A stretch of DNA of 8,101 nt. Source: Acidobacteriota bacterium. Its GTDB lineage: Bacteria; Acidobacteriota; Terriglobia; Bryobacterales; Bryobacteraceae. The notes beneath the pieces are model-generated. The model saw only the letters and a list, made by a program, of their open reading frames with translations. It did not search any database and was not told the DNA's origin. Both the position numbers and the translations under genes were made by a program. Below are positions 5,770 through 8,101 of the stretch, piece by piece; the stretch's first letter is position 1, and each line of letters starts with the position of its first letter. The stretch lies in contig JAFDVT010000604.1 of the NCBI GenBank assembly GCA_018268875.1, positions 1-8,101 on the forward strand, written 5' to 3'.

Positions 5770-6438
5770 ATGATTTACTTGAGGACGTCTGTCTTGAATA
5801 GTACGGCAGAAACTGGCGCCCGCCGCGACGATGCGCTTGCGGCCGCCGTCCAACCGTCGGTATTTATGTCCGGACGCACCACCAACCCGGCCGACCAACA
5901 CACCGTTGACGCGGATCAGCAGTCGCGGTTCATCCAGGAAAACATGCGCCGCATCTTCCTGCAGATCTACCGCGTGGTGGGTAGCGTCGAGGACGCCCAG
6001 GACCTGACGCAGGAAACGTTCATCAAGGCTCTGCAGCGCGGCGAGCAGCTCAAGGACGAGGCCAAGGCCGCGCACTGGCTGAGCCGCATCGCCTCAAACA
6101 CCGCGATCGACTTTTTGCGGCGTCACGGGCGCGTCAGCTTTTCCGATTTGCAGGACATCCCGGAGCCGCTGGTCGCCAACCATCTGACGCCTGAAAAACA
6201 GGCGTTGCGGTCGGAACAGAAGGCGTTTCTCGACAAAGGTTTGGATGTGTTGACCGAGCGCGAGCGCATGGCCTTGCTGCTGCGCGACGTCGAAGAGTAT
6301 TCGGCGGAGGAAGTGGCGGAGCACTTGGATTGTTCGAAGGCCACCGTGCGGTCCCATATCGCCAATGCGCGAATCAAGTTCCGGCGGTATCTCGAACGGC
6401 GCGGCGGAATTCTAGGAAAGGGGGCGGCGGCGGAATAA
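5770..6438 (+). CDS. ECF-type RNA polymerase sigma factor
   Basis: This is a 222-residue sigma-70 family protein of the extracytoplasmic-function type: only regions 2 and 4 are present. Region 2 (about 50-120) contains VEDAQDLTQETFIKAL (73-88), for core binding and -10 recognition, then HWLSRIASNTAIDFLRR (102-118). Region 4 (about 150-210) contains LTERERMALLLRDVEEYS and the helix-turn-helix AEEVAEHLDCSKATVRSHIA (179-198), for the -35 element. About 50 residues precede region 2, longer than usual. The ATG at 5770 lacks a Shine-Dalgarno site. A TTG at 5794 has GAGG nine bases upstream (5781-5784), and an ATG at 5866 is a further alternative giving 190 residues. The frame stays open upstream to 5566, but that part is antisense to the sulfatase gene and has no sigma-like content. 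The anti-sigma gene follows after 2 bp, which fits regulation by sequestration. Confidence 0.88.
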   Translation: MIYLRTSVLNSTAETGARRDDALAAAVQPSVFMSGRTTNPADQHTVDADQQSRFIQENMRRIFLQIYRVVGSVEDAQDLTQETFIKALQRGEQLKDEAKAAHWLSRIASNTAIDFLRRHGRVSFSDLQDIPEPLVANHLTPEKQALRSEQKAFLDKGLDVLTERERMALLLRDVEEYSAEEVAEHLDCSKATVRSHIANARIKFRRYLERRGGILGKGAAAE

Positions 6439-6440
6439 CC

Positions 6441-7094
6441 ATGGCATCTTCTTCACGTAAACATCCATCGGAGGCGATTCTGGCCCTCTACAGTTCCGGC
6501 GACCTCGACTGGCGCGAACGCTGGCCGGCCGCCTGGCACGTACGCGGCTGTTCGCGTTGCAGCGCCCTGGTGGACGAATTTGTGGCGGATCGCAAGTTGC
6601 GCGCCACCTCGGCCGAAGCGATGCCGCTGCCGGAAAACTGGGACGCGCTCGCCGAGGAAATGACGGCCAACATCCGGCTGGGGCTGGCGGCTTCGGAATG
6701 CATTCGGCCGGTCTCGGCGGTGCGTGTGAAGCCCGCGCCGGCGGCGGCGGCAACAATACAGGTGGACGATCGTTCGGGCTGGTTCTGGAAGCCCGCGCTC
6801 GGCGTAGGCCTCTCGATGCTCCTGTTGGTGGCGGTGCTTGCCACCTCGCAGCGTGGAACCTTGCAGCGGGTGTGGAATGCGGCCGCCTACGGCGCCTCCG
6901 ACGCCGGGCTGACGGTTCTCGAAAGTTCCGCCAATGGAGTGGAAATGCGCCGCGGTACGCGCAGCGCGATGTCGCTCAAGGTGGAAGGACACAAAGCCAA
7001 TCAGTATTCGGCGAACCTCGATGGGTCGGTTCGCGCGCAGTATGTGGACGATGATTCGTTCCAGGTGACGGTAACCAATGTGTACGCGCAGTAG
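6441..7094 (+). CDS. Membrane anti-sigma factor with HxxxCxxC zinc-binding motif
   Basis: This 217-residue protein is predicted to hold the upstream sigma factor inactive at the membrane. The cytoplasmic N-terminus has the zinc-binding anti-sigma signature His33-x3-Cys37-x2-Cys40, between a short helix (PSEAILALYSSGDL) and a longer one (SALVDEFVADRKLR). A Pro/Ala linker (about 90-108) leads to one membrane segment (about 117-135, WKPALGVGLSMLLLVAVLA). An extracytoplasmic domain of about 80 residues ends in GSVRAQYVDDD and VTVTNVYAQ. This domain is beta-rich in appearance and I do not recognise it; it may be the signal-receiving part. The ATG at 6441, two bases after the sigma TAA and downstream of a G-rich stretch, is preferred to upstream in-frame starts, which overlap the sigma gene and would add unrelated sequence. 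The stop lies inside the next gene. The ZAS motif can be redox-sensitive in some relatives; nothing here proves that. Confidence 0.88.
   Translation: MASSSRKHPSEAILALYSSGDLDWRERWPAAWHVRGCSRCSALVDEFVADRKLRATSAEAMPLPENWDALAEEMTANIRLGLAASECIRPVSAVRVKPAPAAAATIQVDDRSGWFWKPALGVGLSMLLLVAVLATSQRGTLQRVWNAAAYGASDAGLTVLESSANGVEMRRGTRSAMSLKVEGHKANQYSANLDGSVRAQYVDDDSFQVTVTNVYAQ
7063..7068 (+). promoter_or_regulatory. Ribosome binding site for the secreted-protein gene inside the anti-sigma gene
   Basis: AGGTGA lies nine bases before the ATG at 7078, inside the last codons of the anti-sigma gene. It decides this start and supports translational coupling of the two genes. Confidence 0.65.
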
Positions 7095-8101
7095 TTGCAG
7101 CAGAAATACGATCCTGCCGGCCGCCGCTTTCTTGTTCGGTAGCGCGATGCTGTTCGCGCAGCCGCAGCAGGGCACGTCCGCCAACTTCAACGGGAGCGTT
7201 GTGTTCGACGCCAATTCGCCGGTGGCGCAGACCTCGGTGAACTGGGCCGGTTCGACCGCGCAACCTCGCGGCGGCGCGTTGGTAATCGACGTTCACGCAT
7301 CGCTGGTGTTGAAAAATCTCGATCAGCGGCGGATCCGCGGGATCACGCTGGCGGTTGGCGTGGGGGCGCATGAGTCGTCTCCGGGCAGCCGTGGTTCGGT
7401 GTCGCTGCCGACGCTCGACGTCGCGCCGGGGGATACGTTCCAGGCTCGCGTGGATCTGAATCTGCTGCGTCCGTTGCAGCAGGGCACGGGTCCGCTGGTT
7501 GAGGTGAAGCTCGACGGCGTATTGTTCGACGATCTTTCGTTTTCCGGTCCGAATCTGCTCCAGTCGCGGCGAACGTTGACCATTTGGGAACTCGAAGCCC
7601 GGCGGGATCGCCAGCACTTCCGCGCCATGTTCGAAAAAGGCGGCGGGGATGCGTTGCGCGGAGAACTGATGGCCTCGGCCCAGCGCGCGCAGGAACGCCA
7701 GCAGGGCGGCGTACAAATGGTGCGCGGCGGCCGGGTCACCAACGTCGATGCGGAACGCCGTTTGCAGTTTGCATTCGTGCAAGTGCCGGATTCGCCGGTG
7801 GAAGCGCTGTCCGGCGCGGCCAGCGTCTCGAACAACGAGGCTCGCAAGCCGTGGTTTGAGATCCGCAACAAGTCGGCAAAGCCGGTGAACTACGTCGAAA
7901 TGGGCTGGATTGTGAAGGACGCCAACGGTCGCGAGTTCCTGGCGGGCACGGTGCCTTCGGATTCGCGGTTGCAGCCTGGCCAGAAGCAGCAGATGACGCA
8001 GGACACGCTGGTGCGCTTCCCCAACGGCGCGGCCATTGGCGCAATGTCCGGGTTCGTGAGCCACGTCGAGTTTGGCGACGGCAAAATCTGGATTCCCAGC
8101 C
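7078..8101 (+). CDS. Secreted protein with two similar beta-rich domains (3' end outside window)
   Basis: The frame is open from ATG 7078 to the window edge (341 codons visible). The start overlaps the anti-sigma stop by 17 bp and has a good Shine-Dalgarno site. The N-terminus looks like an export signal: a basic stretch (MCTRSSCSRN), a hydrophobic core (ILPAAAFLFGSAMLF) and A-Q-P near residue 28. The mature protein shows a beta-rich domain A (about 68-155), a charged, Gln/Arg-rich and probably helical linker (about 165-215), and a beta-rich domain B (about 258-341). Both domains follow the same plan: a strand ending in N (LVLKN; WFEIRN), a second hydrophobic strand, a DVAPGD or RLQPGQ turn, then a strand ending in an acidic or DG pair before an aromatic residue (LFDDLSF; FGDGKIW). 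I do not recognise the family and assign no function. The operon position suggests a role in, or control by, the sigma/anti-sigma pair. Confidence 0.82.
   Translation, partial: MCTRSSCSRNTILPAAAFLFGSAMLFAQPQQGTSANFNGSVVFDANSPVAQTSVNWAGSTAQPRGGALVIDVHASLVLKNLDQRRIRGITLAVGVGAHESSPGSRGSVSLPTLDVAPGDTFQARVDLNLLRPLQQGTGPLVEVKLDGVLFDDLSFSGPNLLQSRRTLTIWELEARRDRQHFRAMFEKGGGDALRGELMASAQRAQERQQGGVQMVRGGRVTNVDAERRLQFAFVQVPDSPVEALSGAASVSNNEARKPWFEIRNKSAKPVNYVEMGWIVKDANGREFLAGTVPSDSRLQPGQKQQMTQDTLVRFPNGAAIGAMSGFVSHVEFGDGKIWIPS

Noticed and set aside
6330..6440. Upstream extension of the anti-sigma frame
   Set aside because: It overlaps the end of the sigma gene, and the residues added are a frame-shifted reading of sigma region 4; ATG 6441 fits the family start.
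6976..8064. A 362-codon minus-strand open frame opposite the secreted-protein gene
   Set aside because: The plus-strand frame from 7078 has a Shine-Dalgarno site, an export signal and operon context. The minus-strand product is Arg/His-rich and featureless.
1..8101. CRISPR array, tRNA/rRNA genes, insertion sequence ends, toxin-antitoxin or other defence genes
   Set aside because: I looked for regularly spaced repeats, tRNA-like cloverleafs, transposase motifs with terminal repeats, and small paired genes, and saw none.

Overview
The window is GC-rich bacterial chromosome (roughly 60% GC by eye). It has a Tat-exported sulfatase, a LACTB-like serine hydrolase, a multidomain c-di-GMP-type enzyme, and an ECF sigma / zinc-finger anti-sigma / secreted-protein operon. 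Together these suggest a soil-type Acidobacteriota member, perhaps Solibacter/Bryobacterales-like. This placement is inferred from gene style alone; no rRNA or marker gene is present.

Layout. (1) Positions 1-610, plus strand: the 3' part of a beta-lactamase-fold serine hydrolase gene that looks degenerate. (2) 611-933: a convergent intergenic region rich in dyad symmetry, with no credible gene. (3) 934-5699, minus strand: three genes read in the order sulfatase (5699-4281), membrane HD-GYP/GAF/GGDEF protein (4182-1708), alpha/beta-hydrolase esterase (1665-934). (4) 5700-5769: a short divergent promoter region. (5) 5770-8101, plus strand: ECF sigma factor, anti-sigma factor (2-bp gap), then a secreted protein whose start overlaps the anti-sigma stop and whose 3' end leaves the window.

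How they may work together. The sigma and anti-sigma genes form a compact envelope-signalling module. The exported protein translationally coupled to them is a natural candidate for a sensor partner or an output of that module. On the other strand, the sulfatase (periplasmic or exported hydrolysis of sulfate esters) and the esterase flank the cyclic-dinucleotide protein. Whether these three share a regulon is unproven.

The points most worth following are: the GGDEF domain keeps its GGDEF signature and RxxD I-site but has lost the usual guanine-contacting Asn and Asp; the secreted protein appears to carry two copies of one beta-rich domain; the serine hydrolase has lost active-site segments; and the convergent spacer holds a 39-bp near-perfect palindrome. 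I saw no CRISPR array, tRNA, rRNA, insertion sequence or recognisable defence system.
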